A DNA stretch of 64,000 nt from Zobellia russellii (GCF_018728565.1 NZ_JACSOI010000002.1:124001-188000), one strand, 5' to 3'; positions 50,910 to 60,346 are shown, counted from the stretch's first letter. Program-made: numbers and translations. Notes: generated from the sequence alone by a model not told the origin.

Positions 50910-52280
50910 TTAGTTGCAAACTTTGCTCAGTGCAACAACTTCTTCTTTTCTCTTTATTTTCATGTACTCCTGGCCGCATTCAAGCACCTGCCATTCGCCA
51001 ATGTAACTTTCTAAATTCTCGGTAAGACCTTTTAAAATCAACACATTTTCCGTAACGTCCCAACTTCCTTCATCTACCACTTCTCCATTGGGGTCATAAA
51101 CCAGAAGACCTTGTTCCGCGAATTTTACGTTCTGTTCCTCAAAAAACTCACCTTTTTCATCCGCCAGTCTCCAGTTACATACTCCCAATCGTTCAACAAT
51201 GGTTTCCTTATTACATATTTCCGGTTGATAGTCGCAATTCTTTTCTAACACCATAGAGTCATCGTCTACGAACATTTTTATCTTACCTTCTTTAATTTCG
51301 TATACTTTCCAAGTATTGGTAAAATAATCGTTTGCTTCAAAATTAATTTTCACAACAACTCTATACTCCTCAACGAACGTACTCCAATCACCGTCTATTC
51401 CGTAGCCATACTTATCATAGGCCGTGACCTTTCCGTCTTCCATAAAGGACAACGCATAACTATTGTATTGTTCAGATTGGTTTTCAGCTTTTGTTTGTAC
51501 TTGAATTAGATTCCAAGGGCAATCAATTAACACATTGTCTAATTGGGGCTTTGTAAAATCATCATCATTGTAATCGTTATCATCATCTTCATCACATGCC
51601 TTTTTGGCCTGTTCCAAAATACTGGATATCTCTGTATTTGAGTTAACCACAACCTCGGTGCCATCTAAATATATTAAGGTGACCGGATAATCAAAACTCA
51701 CCAAATCCGTATCTTCAAGACCAGCAAAAAATCTTCTTAACTCTGCATCATGGGCAACGGTTACAGAAGCCGTTTGTTGAAAATCAGGATTATAGGTAAA
51801 TACGGTGGCAGGATAGACCAAGTCTACGCACTCAATATCCGCATCCGCACCTCCTTCAACGCATTGAGTCACAAGTTTTTCCAAATCGGCTCTAGAACCT
51901 ACGGTAACTTCCGTGTAATCTGCCATAGTAACGGTTACTGGAAAAACAATAACCATAGTACTATTAAAACCTTCTAAAGCATCTAAAAATTCTTCCAGAA
52001 CCTGTAGGCCCTCCATAGAATCAATTGTTAGCCTTTCATTGTTCACTATAACCGTATAGGGAAATTGAATATTAAAACAACTGGCACCATCTACAATATT
52101 GTCATACGAACCATCATTGGAAACCGCTTCTTTTAGAAGTTCTAAAGTGGCGGAATCAACAGTTAAAGTTTTTTCAGCATCTATAGACTCCTCAAAGGGC
52201 TCTTCATCTTGACATGCGGTCAAGGCCATTAGCAGAGCCAGTAGGAAAGCTACTAATGAAAATTTAAAACACTTCTTCAT
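50910..52280 (-). CDS. Lipoprotein with four tandem repeats and two lipocalin-like domains
   Basis: 456 residues from ATG 52280 (the longer ORF to 52523 overlaps the divergent sigma factor gene). Lipobox LTAC, Cys23. Four repeats of about 40 residues occupy about 68-105, 110-140, 155-188 and 196-229, each with an F/Y-P-x-T-V strand, a T-E-V-x-V-like strand and an E-L-x-x-L helix. An acidic linker (230-241, mostly Asp) follows, then two lipocalin-like domains (about 253-349 and 367-455) opening with C-P-W-N-L and C-N-W-R-L. No function known; surface binding or signalling is plausible given the divergent ECF sigma gene. Confidence 0.78.
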   Translation of the reverse strand: MKKCFKFSLVAFLLALLMALTACQDEEPFEESIDAEKTLTVDSATLELLKEAVSNDGSYDNIVDGASCFNIQFPYTVIVNNERLTIDSMEGLQVLEEFLDALEGFNSTMVIVFPVTVTMADYTEVTVGSRADLEKLVTQCVEGGADADIECVDLVYPATVFTYNPDFQQTASVTVAHDAELRRFFAGLEDTDLVSFDYPVTLIYLDGTEVVVNSNTEISSILEQAKKACDEDDDNDYNDDDFTKPQLDNVLIDCPWNLIQVQTKAENQSEQYNSYALSFMEDGKVTAYDKYGYGIDGDWSTFVEEYRVVVKINFEANDYFTNTWKVYEIKEGKIKMFVDDDSMVLEKNCDYQPEICNKETIVERLGVCNWRLADEKGEFFEEQNVKFAEQGLLVYDPNGEVVDEGSWDVTENVLILKGLTENLESYIGEWQVLECGQEYMKIKRKEEVVALSKVCN

Positions 52281-52329
52281 ACTGATTTGGAATTTAGGGG
52301 TACTTTGAAATTGAAACAACCCATTTTTG

Positions 52330-52339
52330 AAATACCCTA
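52330..52339 (+). repeat. AAATACCCTA decamer, copy 1
   Basis: First of three copies of AAATACCCTA. It lies in the 108-bp region between the divergent lipoprotein and ECF sigma genes. Confidence 0.55.
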
Positions 52340-52364
52340 CCTGAGCAAATTCATTTTTTTCAAA

Positions 52365-52372
52365 TACCTTTG
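52365..52372 (+). promoter_or_regulatory. -7 element of the ECF sigma gene
   Basis: TACCTTTG is an exact TAnnTTTG match 16 nt before the TTG start at 52389. No clear -33 was found; the flanking AAATACCCTA copies suggest added control. Confidence 0.4.
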
Positions 52373-52377
52373 AAAAA

Positions 52378-52387
52378 AAATACCCTA
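52378..52387 (+). repeat. AAATACCCTA decamer, copy 2
   Basis: Second copy, ending one base before the sigma factor start codon, so it lies in the mRNA leader or at the start site. Confidence 0.55.
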
Positions 52388-52388
52388 A

Positions 52389-52901
52389 TTGGAAACCAAA
52401 AATACAGGCAATGTTTGCGAAGAGCAAGTCTTTGATACAATTTTCAAAGCTAATTCTAAAACGGTTTTCAACTATATATATTATAAGTTTGGCAATGAGG
52501 AGAAAGCCCATGATGCCGTTCAAGAGGCATTTGTAAAACTTTGGGAGAACTGTGCCAAGGTTTCTCCTGAAAAAGCCAAATCGTTTGTTTACACCGTTGC
52601 CAACAATTTGTACCTTAATGTGATAAAAGCCGAGAAGGTACGTTTAAAGTATGCGGACAAGACCTTAAAGGTTACCCATGAATCGCCCGAATTCTTGATG
52701 GAGGAAGACGAATTCAAACAGAGATTGAACCGTGCCCTGGACAGCCTTCCGGAAAACCAACGGACCACTTTTCTATTAAATCGAATTGATGGAAAGAAAT
52801 ATGCAGAGATAGCCGAAATGGAAGGAGTAAGTGTAAAAGCTATTGAAAAAAGAATGCATTTGGCATTGAAATCGCTTCGAGAAAAGATTGATGGGATATA
52901 G
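52389..52901 (+). CDS. ECF sigma factor (FecI-like)
   Basis: A 170-residue RpoE/FecI-type sigma factor: sigma-2 region at about 15-80 (FNYIYYKFGNEEKAHDAVQEAFVKLWEN) and sigma-4 at 115-165 (LPENQRTTFLLNRIDGKKYAEIAEMEGVSVKAIEKRMHLALKSLREKI). The start is TTG; no in-frame ATG is near. With FecR and a STN-domain TonB receptor downstream, this is a cell-surface signalling system in which ligand binding outside frees the sigma factor. A heptanucleotide repeat begins six bases after its stop. Confidence 0.93.
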   Translation: METKNTGNVCEEQVFDTIFKANSKTVFNYIYYKFGNEEKAHDAVQEAFVKLWENCAKVSPEKAKSFVYTVANNLYLNVIKAEKVRLKYADKTLKVTHESPEFLMEEDEFKQRLNRALDSLPENQRTTFLLNRIDGKKYAEIAEMEGVSVKAIEKRMHLALKSLREKIDGI

Positions 52902-52906
52902 TTTAT

Positions 52907-52948
52907 AGTGGTTAGTGGTTAGTGGTTAGTGGTTAGTGGTTAGTGGTT
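52907..52948. repeat. Heptanucleotide tandem repeat (AGTGGTT)6
   Basis: Six perfect head-to-tail copies of AGTGGTT fill the sigma-FecR gap just after the sigma stop. The unit is 7 bp, not a codon multiple, and lies outside coding sequence. Copy number changes by slippage could change transcript structure or spacing. No other such tract was seen in the window. Confidence 0.9.
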
Positions 52949-52993
52949 AAAATAGTTTTTAATACATAGCTACAATGTACCAAAAATAAAAAG

Positions 52994-53003
52994 TAGGGTA
53001 TTT
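52994..53003 (-). repeat. AAATACCCTA decamer, copy 3 (inverted)
   Basis: TAGGGTATTT on the plus strand, the reverse complement of copies 1 and 2, 38 bp before the fecR start. The opposite orientation may mean that it works as a site for a different promoter or as an RNA element. Confidence 0.5.
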
Positions 53004-53041
53004 ACGTAATGAATTGTTACTAAGGCATAAAGCTAGAATTG

Positions 53042-53953
53042 ATGCAAGAAAATCACTTAGCAAAATGGTTGAACAATGACCTCACCGAGGCCGAGCTCGC
53101 AGAGTTTAAAAAGTCTGCGGAATATGCTTCCTATGAGCGCATTATTGCCGCTTCGGGCCAGCTAAAAGCTCTCGAATTTGACGCTAACGAAGCCCTTATG
53201 GCCTTAAAGAACCAACGTACTTTAAAGGACACCAAGGTTGTACAGCTGCATCCTTTCAAGAAATTTTTACGTATTGCGGCAGCGGCGGCCGTTATTATGT
53301 TCGGTTCGTATTTTTATCTCAACTCTTTAGATGAAAACATTGTTACCAAATATGCCGAAAACAAAGAAATTACCCTTCCCGATAATTCCAAAGTACAACT
53401 AAATGCAGATTCCGAACTCTCTTTTAGTGAACGGAAATGGAGCAAAGAACGAAATGTTGAACTTAAAGGTGAGGCGTTTTTTAAAGTGGCCAAGGGCGAG
53501 CGTTTTACCGTTGAAACAAAAGATGGCGTAGTTGCTGTTTTAGGAACTCAATTTAATGTAGAAAACAGACCGGGCTTTTTTGAAGTTACCTGTTTTGAAG
53601 GATTGGTAAGTGTTACTTTTAACGATAAAGAAACCAAGTTGCCCGCCGGAAATTCCTTTTTGGTCATAGATGGTAAAATTACCCAGGTACCGGTATCTAA
53701 AACGGAACATCCGTCTTGGATCAATAATGAAAGTACTTTCAAAAGTGTTCCGCTTAAATACGTCCTTAGTGAATTTGAAAGACAGCATAATGTTACGGTT
53801 GAAACAAAGGATATAGACACAGAACAATTGTTCACCGGAACTTTTAACAATACGGATGTGGATGTTGCGTTAAAGAGCATAAGCGCACCCTCGCAAATAA
53901 AGTTTAAATTTGAGGGCAGCAAAGTGCTCTTCTATGGCGATAAAAATCCGTAA
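53042..53953 (+). CDS. FecR-family anti-sigma factor
   Basis: A 303-residue protein from ATG 53042 (a TTG one codon earlier is in frame). N-terminal cytoplasmic part (about 1-75), one transmembrane helix (about 76-95), then the periplasmic FecR domain (EITLPDNSKVQLNADSELSFSERKW..., GEAFFKV, VAVLGTQFNV, GLVSVTF). The C-terminal part (SWINNESTFKSVPLKYVLSEFERQHNVTVE...) is a DUF4974-type domain that meets the receptor's signalling domain. The receptor gene overlaps its end by 20 bp. Confidence 0.93.
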   Translation: MQENHLAKWLNNDLTEAELAEFKKSAEYASYERIIAASGQLKALEFDANEALMALKNQRTLKDTKVVQLHPFKKFLRIAAAAAVIMFGSYFYLNSLDENIVTKYAENKEITLPDNSKVQLNADSELSFSERKWSKERNVELKGEAFFKVAKGERFTVETKDGVVAVLGTQFNVENRPGFFEVTCFEGLVSVTFNDKETKLPAGNSFLVIDGKITQVPVSKTEHPSWINNESTFKSVPLKYVLSEFERQHNVTVETKDIDTEQLFTGTFNNTDVDVALKSISAPSQIKFKFEGSKVLFYGDKNP

Positions 53954-56453
53954 ACTTCTTCTTTTTATTTTAGGTCTTACGTGTTTTATAACCTCACACG
54001 ATACTATAGCACAAACTGGTGAAAAAATAGCGCTGTCTACTTTTTTGCAACAGCTAGAGCAAGAATTTGATATTAAATTCTCTTATGCGGATAGTGAAGT
54101 ACTTGGCCTTGAAATTTATGTCCCGCAAGAAACTTCATTGCCCATCATTTTAGATGATATTGAGACCCAGACCCAAGTTGAGCTAGAAAAAATTAACGAG
54201 CGGTATTACACCCTTACCAAAAGTAATTTTATTTCTATCTGCGCCACGGTTCTGGATAATTTTAAGATGAATACCCTCTACGGTGCCAGTGTAAAGGTCT
54301 TGGGAACCAACATTACCACTTTTATTGATGAGACCGGCACATTTGTATTGCACAACGTTCCCAGAAGTGCCTCTGTCCAAATTAAGCACTTAGGCTATAA
54401 AACCCTTTTTGTTAACGCTGATGAGCTCATTAAAAAAGCACCTTGTAAAACCCTTTTGCTCGCCCAGTTTTACCAACAACTAGAAGAAGTGGTTGTTTAT
54501 GAATTCCTTACCAAAGGCCTTGTAAAACAAACCGATGGAAGCTTTCAAATGAACAGTGAGGAATTTGGCATCCTACCGGGACTTATAGAACCTGATGTTT
54601 TACAGACAGTTCAAGCATTGCCCGGCATAGAGAGTACGGACGAAACCGTGTCCAACATTAACATACGCGGGGGAAGCAATGACCAAAACCTTATTCTTTG
54701 GGATGGTATAAAAATGTACCAATCCGGACACTTTTTCGGGTTGATATCGGCGTTTAATCCTTATTTGACAGACAAAGTAACCTTAATAAAAAATGGCACT
54801 GGAAGTCAATATGGCGATGGCGTAAGTGGTATTATAGATATGCGTACCAAAGATGCCATTGCAGACACTTTTTTTGCAGGTGCAGGTTTCAATCTTATTG
54901 GCGGTGACGTTTACGGACATCTACCCATTACGGATAAGGTTGCTGTTCAATTTTCGGCCAGACGCTCCCTTACAGACCTTATTGACACCCCGACCTATGA
55001 TAAATTCTTTACTCGTGTTTTTGATGACAGTCAAGTAACTCAAGAGGGGAATTTCTATTTCTATGATTTTACGGGTAAGGTTTTGTATGATATTAATGAC
55101 CGGCACAAGTTTCGTTTTAGCTTTATAAACATTAATAATCTATTGGATTACACAGAACGTGACATGTCCGATACCAATGAAATACACAGCGCCTTAAACC
55201 AAACCAACTTATCTCTTGGAGCAAGCCTAAGTAGTGACTGGACCGAAAAATTCGCTACGTATATCAACCTCTACAGTACACAGTACCAATTAGACGCCCG
55301 GAATATTTCCGCTAATGCGGAGCAGATACTTTTTCAGAATAATGAAGTTGAAGAAACGGCCTTAAAGCTCAGTACCAATTTTATGCCCAATGATAATTTC
55401 AACTGGCTTAACGGCTATCAATTTACAGATACGGGTATTGCCAATGAAACATCGGTAACACAACCACCTTTTGAGAGTAACGCCCGAAACGTTATTAAGA
55501 GTCACGCTCTTTTTTCTGAACTCACCTTTACATCAACCGATAAAAAAATCTATGCAAGAGGCGGACTTAGATTGAACTATTTAGAAAACCCGGACACTTT
55601 TAAGGAGTATATTTTAGAACCAAGATTAAGTTTTAACTATGCTTTTACAAGGCATTTAAAAGTTCAGGCGCTGGGCGAATTCAAGAGTCAAGCTATCAAC
55701 CAGATTATTGATTTGGAGCAAAATTTTCTAGGTATAGAAAAACGTCGTTGGATAGTATCGGACGGAGAAAACCTGCCTATTACCAAGAGTAAACAAGGCT
55801 CTATAGGTATCAACTACGACCATGAAAATTTTTACGTAGGACTTGAGGCCTTTTATAAAGAAGTGAATGGCATTAGCACCTCAACGCAAGGCTTTCAGAA
55901 CCAGAATCAGTTTAATGGGGAAATAGGAAAGTACGATGTAAAAGGCGTTGAATTTCTAATCAACAAAAAGACCGATAACTATAGTGTTTGGGCCAGCTAC
56001 ACCTACAATTTCAACAATTACAATTTCTCCGAAGTTCTACCCCCCAATTTCCCGAACAACCTAGATATAAGACATGCCGCTACCTTTGCCGGGACCTATA
56101 CGCTGGAGAACTTTAAATTGGGTATTGGACTAAACTATCGTACGGGAAAACCCTATACGGAGCCAGATCCGGATGAACCATTGGACACTTCTTTTTTTCC
56201 TAACAGAATTAATTACCAAGACCCCAATAGTAGCCGGCTACCCGAATATTTACGCGCCGATGCTTCCGCCATTTACAATTTCAACCTTACAGAAAAATTG
56301 AAAGCATCCGCAGGTATTTCCGTTTTGAATTTTACTAGTAGAAAGAACATTTTAAACAGTTACTATCGCCTGAATGAAGACAATGAGATAGAAAAAGTAG
56401 AAAACGTTTCCTTAGGTCTTACGCCCAATGTTAGTTTTAGAGTCCGATTTTAA
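53934..56453 (+). CDS. TonB-dependent receptor with STN signalling domain
   Basis: An 839-residue outer-membrane receptor from ATG 53934. After a signal peptide comes an STN (secretin/TonB N-terminal) domain (about 30-90, LSTFLQQLEQEFDIKFSYADSEV), a carboxypeptidase-regulatory-like domain (about 95-165), the plug (about 190-320, VQALPGIESTDETVSNINIRGGSNDQNLILWDGI) and a beta-barrel ending in Phe. Barrel length is somewhat short of large SusC proteins; it resembles FecA-like receptors. Ligand unknown; no susD gene is adjacent, so it is a signalling receptor rather than a PUL pump. Confidence 0.92.
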   Translation: MAIKIRKLLLFILGLTCFITSHDTIAQTGEKIALSTFLQQLEQEFDIKFSYADSEVLGLEIYVPQETSLPIILDDIETQTQVELEKINERYYTLTKSNFISICATVLDNFKMNTLYGASVKVLGTNITTFIDETGTFVLHNVPRSASVQIKHLGYKTLFVNADELIKKAPCKTLLLAQFYQQLEEVVVYEFLTKGLVKQTDGSFQMNSEEFGILPGLIEPDVLQTVQALPGIESTDETVSNINIRGGSNDQNLILWDGIKMYQSGHFFGLISAFNPYLTDKVTLIKNGTGSQYGDGVSGIIDMRTKDAIADTFFAGAGFNLIGGDVYGHLPITDKVAVQFSARRSLTDLIDTPTYDKFFTRVFDDSQVTQEGNFYFYDFTGKVLYDINDRHKFRFSFININNLLDYTERDMSDTNEIHSALNQTNLSLGASLSSDWTEKFATYINLYSTQYQLDARNISANAEQILFQNNEVEETALKLSTNFMPNDNFNWLNGYQFTDTGIANETSVTQPPFESNARNVIKSHALFSELTFTSTDKKIYARGGLRLNYLENPDTFKEYILEPRLSFNYAFTRHLKVQALGEFKSQAINQIIDLEQNFLGIEKRRWIVSDGENLPITKSKQGSIGINYDHENFYVGLEAFYKEVNGISTSTQGFQNQNQFNGEIGKYDVKGVEFLINKKTDNYSVWASYTYNFNNYNFSEVLPPNFPNNLDIRHAATFAGTYTLENFKLGIGLNYRTGKPYTEPDPDEPLDTSFFPNRINYQDPNSSRLPEYLRADASAIYNFNLTEKLKASAGISVLNFTSRKNILNSYYRLNEDNEIEKVENVSLGLTPNVSFRVRF

Positions 56454-56542
56454 TAAGAATTCAAGAGCTCTCCCCCATTAATTATAGTTAATTTTAAAGG
56501 ATTAATTAATTATTTCTTTCACTTCTTAGAAACCTTCCATTT

Positions 56543-57532
56543 ATGCCTACAATAGAAGATATTAAAAATGCCAGAAAACGCATTGACAATTATGTGCTCC
56601 AAACCCCAATTTTCACCTCCTCTTTATTAAATGATTGGCTCGGGCATGAAATTTATTTTAAAGCGGAATGTCTTCAAAAAATAGGTGCATTCAAAGCCAG
56701 AGGGGCCTGCAATACAATTGCCTGGCTGGTAGAAAACAACAAAAAACCAAAACACATCATTGCCAATAGTTCCGGCAACCATTCGCAAGCGGTTGCTTGG
56801 GCCGCACGCCAATTCAACATTCCTGCTACTATTTATATGCCCGTATACGCATCAAAAATTAAGATACAGGCTACTCAATCCTACGGTGCCAAGGTAGCAC
56901 TTTGCGAAAATAGAAACATTGCCGATGAAAGTGTACTCTCCGCTTCCAAAGAAGAAGGAACGTATTGGATACCGCCATATAACCATAACCAAGTCATAGC
57001 CGGGCAAGGAACGGCCGTATGTGAGGCACTTGAGCAGGTTTCAGGTATAGATGCCGTTTTTGCCCCTTGTGGGGGAGGCGGACTTTTATCCGGTACCGTA
57101 ATCGCAACCAATGCCTTATCTCCAAAGACCAAAGTTTTTGGCGTTGAACCTTTAAATGCCAATGATGCAGCAGAATCATTGCGAACCAACCAAATTCAGA
57201 GATTACAGGCCACACCGGACACACTCGCAGATGGTGCAATGACCATGGCAGTAGGAGACATTACATTTGAGTACCTAAAACGTTTGGATGACATGTACGA
57301 GGTTGCAGAAGCCAAGTTAATTTACTGGACCCAATGGCTGACCCATTTATTAAAATTGCACGTTGAGCCTACAAGTGCCATGGCAATGGAAGGCGTAGTG
57401 CAATGGCTAAAAAACAGCCCTAACAAAAAAAGGGTGATGGTAATTTTATCCGGAGGGAACATTGACCATATCAATCAGCTTAAAATATGGCACACCAACC
57501 ATTTGGACACTAGACCTAGCTTGGCTATGTAA
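56543..57532 (+). CDS. Serine/threonine dehydratase or serine racemase-like PLP enzyme
   Basis: A 329-residue fold-type II PLP enzyme: K51 in GAFKARGA, SSGNHSQAVAWAAR as Ser-Gly-Asn loop, and CGGGGLLSGT as phosphate-binding glycines. It resembles serine racemase and catabolic threonine dehydratase (no ACT domain). It would deaminate or racemise serine/threonine. Isolated on the plus strand, convergent with the MtfA gene. Confidence 0.88.
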   Translation: MPTIEDIKNARKRIDNYVLQTPIFTSSLLNDWLGHEIYFKAECLQKIGAFKARGACNTIAWLVENNKKPKHIIANSSGNHSQAVAWAARQFNIPATIYMPVYASKIKIQATQSYGAKVALCENRNIADESVLSASKEEGTYWIPPYNHNQVIAGQGTAVCEALEQVSGIDAVFAPCGGGGLLSGTVIATNALSPKTKVFGVEPLNANDAAESLRTNQIQRLQATPDTLADGAMTMAVGDITFEYLKRLDDMYEVAEAKLIYWTQWLTHLLKLHVEPTSAMAMEGVVQWLKNSPNKKRVMVILSGGNIDHINQLKIWHTNHLDTRPSLAM

Positions 57533-57539
57533 GACATTA

Positions 57540-58370
57540 TTACGTTTCTAGGGCTACCCCACCTAACGGTTCATTAGGAAGTACTTGAAAATCAAAACCT
57601 AACATTTTTTGAATAATACCGTACAATTCCGGAAAATCAGCTAAAAATAGGTGCGGTGTCTCGGCATAATTTTCAACGGCAACGGAGAAGAATTCCTGTA
57701 GATTAGTCATACCATAATCCCTAAAATAATTGGAATCCACTAACTTCTGCGCGTAGCCCTCCCTAAGAAAAAGTTCTTTTATTTTCTTAAGTCCCACTCT
57801 AAACTTCCGAGCTTCCCATGAGCTCTGTTTAATCATTTCAAAACTTAGCGCATGTGCAAATTCATGCAAGGCCAAGTTTACATTATCATCGGCAATACGG
57901 AATCCTTCCCAAATGGTATCTGCAGAAAAAATTACCGTTTTAAAACGAGGATTGTACTCCCCTAGATGGTGCCTTCTATTAATACGGGAATAATATTTTG
58001 AGGGATAAATAACAATACGCAACAGTGATCTACGCATTTTATAGCTCTTAAGACCCAAAGTCATTAGAACCACGGACGCACTTAAAAGTAACGTCAACTC
58101 CTTCTTTTTATCCACTTTTCCATAGAAAATGAACTTTTTTCTACTTCTGAACCATATAATCCGTTTATCACATTTTGCCTTTAGGGAAGGGCTAAGCTTA
58201 GAATACACCGCAAAATTATCAGTAAGAAACCTTTTTTCTTTATCCGTAAGAGGTTTGGTCCTCACAAACGGATTCAACGCATAAAGCCCCAACGTATAGT
58301 ACACTATATAAAGGGCCTGAATGCAAAGAAATGCTACTGCCAAAATCTTGAAATTGTACTCTGTTAGCAT
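57540..58370 (-). CDS. MtfA-like zinc-dependent peptidase
   Basis: A 276-residue protein with one or two N-terminal hydrophobic helices (about 7-31 and 92-107). The zinc site is H169-E-F-A-H173 with the downstream Glu in NLQEFFSVAVENYAE, as in MtfA (DgsA anti-repressor)/zinc-dependent peptidases of the M90 family. E. coli MtfA links to PTS regulation; that partner is not expected here, so the role is unknown. 50 bp from argS, same strand. Confidence 0.86.
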   Translation of the reverse strand: MLTEYNFKILAVAFLCIQALYIVYYTLGLYALNPFVRTKPLTDKEKRFLTDNFAVYSKLSPSLKAKCDKRIIWFRSRKKFIFYGKVDKKKELTLLLSASVVLMTLGLKSYKMRRSLLRIVIYPSKYYSRINRRHHLGEYNPRFKTVIFSADTIWEGFRIADDNVNLALHEFAHALSFEMIKQSSWEARKFRVGLKKIKELFLREGYAQKLVDSNYFRDYGMTNLQEFFSVAVENYAETPHLFLADFPELYGIIQKMLGFDFQVLPNEPLGGVALET

Positions 58371-58420
58371 ATCCTCTACAACTCCAAAAACGGATTTAAA
58401 TTGCGTAAAGCCGCTTGGGC

Positions 58421-60205
58421 TTACATACGATCGGGAACATTAATCCCCAAAAGTTTAAAGGCGGATGCAATTACCTCACTCACTTTTTGGGATAGCTGCA
58501 CACGAAGTACTTTTTTGTTTTCGTCCGTTTCCCCAAGAATTGAAACCTGCTGATAGAAGGAGTTAAATTCCTTCACCAAATCGTACGTGTAATTGGCAAT
58601 AAGTGCCGGGCTATAGTTCTCCGCTGCCAATTGTACGGTCTCAGGATATAACTGTAACTGTTTAATAAGTTCTTTTTCTTTGGGGTGTAAACCACCAAGA
58701 GCTGTAATTTCTATATCCGTAGCGGTATCAAAATTGGCCTTTCTTAAAATAGATTGGATACGTGCGTAGGTATATTGGATGAACGGCCCCGTATTTCCTT
58801 GAAAATCTACTGACTCTTCCGGATTAAACAGAATTGTCTTTTTAGGATCTACTTTTAGAATGTAATATTTTAAGGCGCCTAAGCCTATCAATTTATAGAG
58901 GGAGTTTTTTTCTTCTTCAGAATACCCCTCCAGCTTTCCAAGCTCTTCGGATATTTGAGCTGCCGTGCTGGTCATATCGTTCATTAGATCATCTGCATCC
59001 ACAACGGTACCTTCCCTACTCTTCATTTTACCGCTAGGTAAATCTACCATTCCGTAACTTAAATGGTGTAGGTTTTCAGACCATGAAAAGCCTAGCTTTT
59101 TCAAAATCAGAAACAACACTTTAAAATGGTAATCCTGTTCATTACCAACCGTGTATACCATACCACCCACATCTGGATAATCCTTAACCCTTTGTATAGC
59201 AGTACCTATATCTTGGGTCATATAAACCGCAGTACCATCGGAACGGAGCACTATTTTTTCATCAAGACCTTCATCAGTTAAATCTATCCAAACACTACCA
59301 TCTTCCTTTTTATAGAAAATACCCTTTTCCAATCCGCCGGCCACAACGTCCTTACCTAGCAAATATGTATTGCTTTCATAGTACAGCGTATCAAAATCTA
59401 CCCCAAGATTTTTGTAAGTAACATCAAAACCTTTGTAGACCCAGCCGTTCATTTCTTTCCAAAGCGCTACAACTTCTTCATCACCAGCCTCCCATTTTTG
59501 AAGCATTTCTTGGGCTTCTAATAGAATTGGAGCTTCTTTTTCTGCTACTTTCTTGTCTGTTCCATTAGCAACCATTTCGGCAATTTCGGCCTTATAGGCC
59601 TTATCAAAAGCTACGTAATAGTTACCTACAAGCTTATCACCCTTTAACCCTGTACTTTCCGGGGTTTCGCCATTTCCAAAACGCTTCCATGCTAACATAC
59701 TTTTACAAATATGTATTCCACGGTCATTGATAATTTGGGTTTTATACACTTTTTTCCCCGAGGCCTTTAAAATCTCAGCTACAGAATATCCTAAGAGGTT
59801 ATTTCTAATATGCCCCAAGTGCAACGGCTTATTGGTATTTGGCGAAGAATACTCTACCATTATGGCATTATTGTCCTCTTGGGGTACATGACCGTATGTG
59901 GCATCATTTTTTACTCCATTAAAGAAATCAAGATAAAAACCATCTCCGATCACCAGGTTCAAAAAACCTTTTATGACGTTAAAACCGGTAACTTCAGCAA
60001 CCTCTTTTTCCAAGTAAGCTCCAATTTGCTCACCTATCTGAACTGGATTTCCTTTAACTACACGAAGCATGGGGAATACAACCACCGTAACATCACCTTC
60101 AAAATCCTTGCGTGTTGGCTGAAATTCTACCGACGGCAGTTCTTTTTCAAAAATAGCTGCGACCGCTTCCTTAACCTTGGTTTCTAAAATTGCTTGAATA
60201 CCCAT
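58421..60205 (-). CDS. argS: Arginyl-tRNA synthetase
   Basis: 594 residues from ATG 60205; the longer frame to TTG 60229 has its extra codons over the -7 element. The class Ia HIGH motif is HLGHIRNN after SSPNTNKPL; a KMSKS-like KMKSREG follows; the N-terminal Arg-tRNA-synthetase domain (about 1-85) and the C-terminal DALR anticodon domain (ending KVSEVIASAFKLLGINVPDRM) complete the family pattern. Essential enzyme. Confidence 0.97.
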   Translation of the reverse strand: MGIQAILETKVKEAVAAIFEKELPSVEFQPTRKDFEGDVTVVVFPMLRVVKGNPVQIGEQIGAYLEKEVAEVTGFNVIKGFLNLVIGDGFYLDFFNGVKNDATYGHVPQEDNNAIMVEYSSPNTNKPLHLGHIRNNLLGYSVAEILKASGKKVYKTQIINDRGIHICKSMLAWKRFGNGETPESTGLKGDKLVGNYYVAFDKAYKAEIAEMVANGTDKKVAEKEAPILLEAQEMLQKWEAGDEEVVALWKEMNGWVYKGFDVTYKNLGVDFDTLYYESNTYLLGKDVVAGGLEKGIFYKKEDGSVWIDLTDEGLDEKIVLRSDGTAVYMTQDIGTAIQRVKDYPDVGGMVYTVGNEQDYHFKVLFLILKKLGFSWSENLHHLSYGMVDLPSGKMKSREGTVVDADDLMNDMTSTAAQISEELGKLEGYSEEEKNSLYKLIGLGALKYYILKVDPKKTILFNPEESVDFQGNTGPFIQYTYARIQSILRKANFDTATDIEITALGGLHPKEKELIKQLQLYPETVQLAAENYSPALIANYTYDLVKEFNSFYQQVSILGETDENKKVLRVQLSQKVSEVIASAFKLLGINVPDRM

Positions 60206-60226
60206 ATCATGTTTCGTTTCAGGCTG

Positions 60227-60234
60227 CAAAACTA
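60227..60234 (-). promoter_or_regulatory. -7 element of the argS promoter
   Basis: TAGTTTTG on the minus strand is an exact match 21 nt before the ATG at 60205. No -33 match at the standard distance. Confidence 0.4.
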
Positions 60235-60346
60235 ATCATTTTTTGCGCTTTTACCCTAAGACAGGCGGTATTGGCCTCGCTTTTCTTTAACTTTATAGAA
60301 ATGCAGCCCCTGAGCGCAACAATCCAATTTGTAAATAGGACCATAT

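Noticed and set aside
52281-52523. N-terminal extension of the repeat lipoprotein
   Set aside because: It would overlap the divergent sigma gene and its promoter and put 81 residues before an intact lipoprotein signal peptide.
52907-52948. CRISPR-like interpretation of the heptamer repeat
   Set aside because: The unit is 7 bp, there are no spacers, and no cas genes are in the window.
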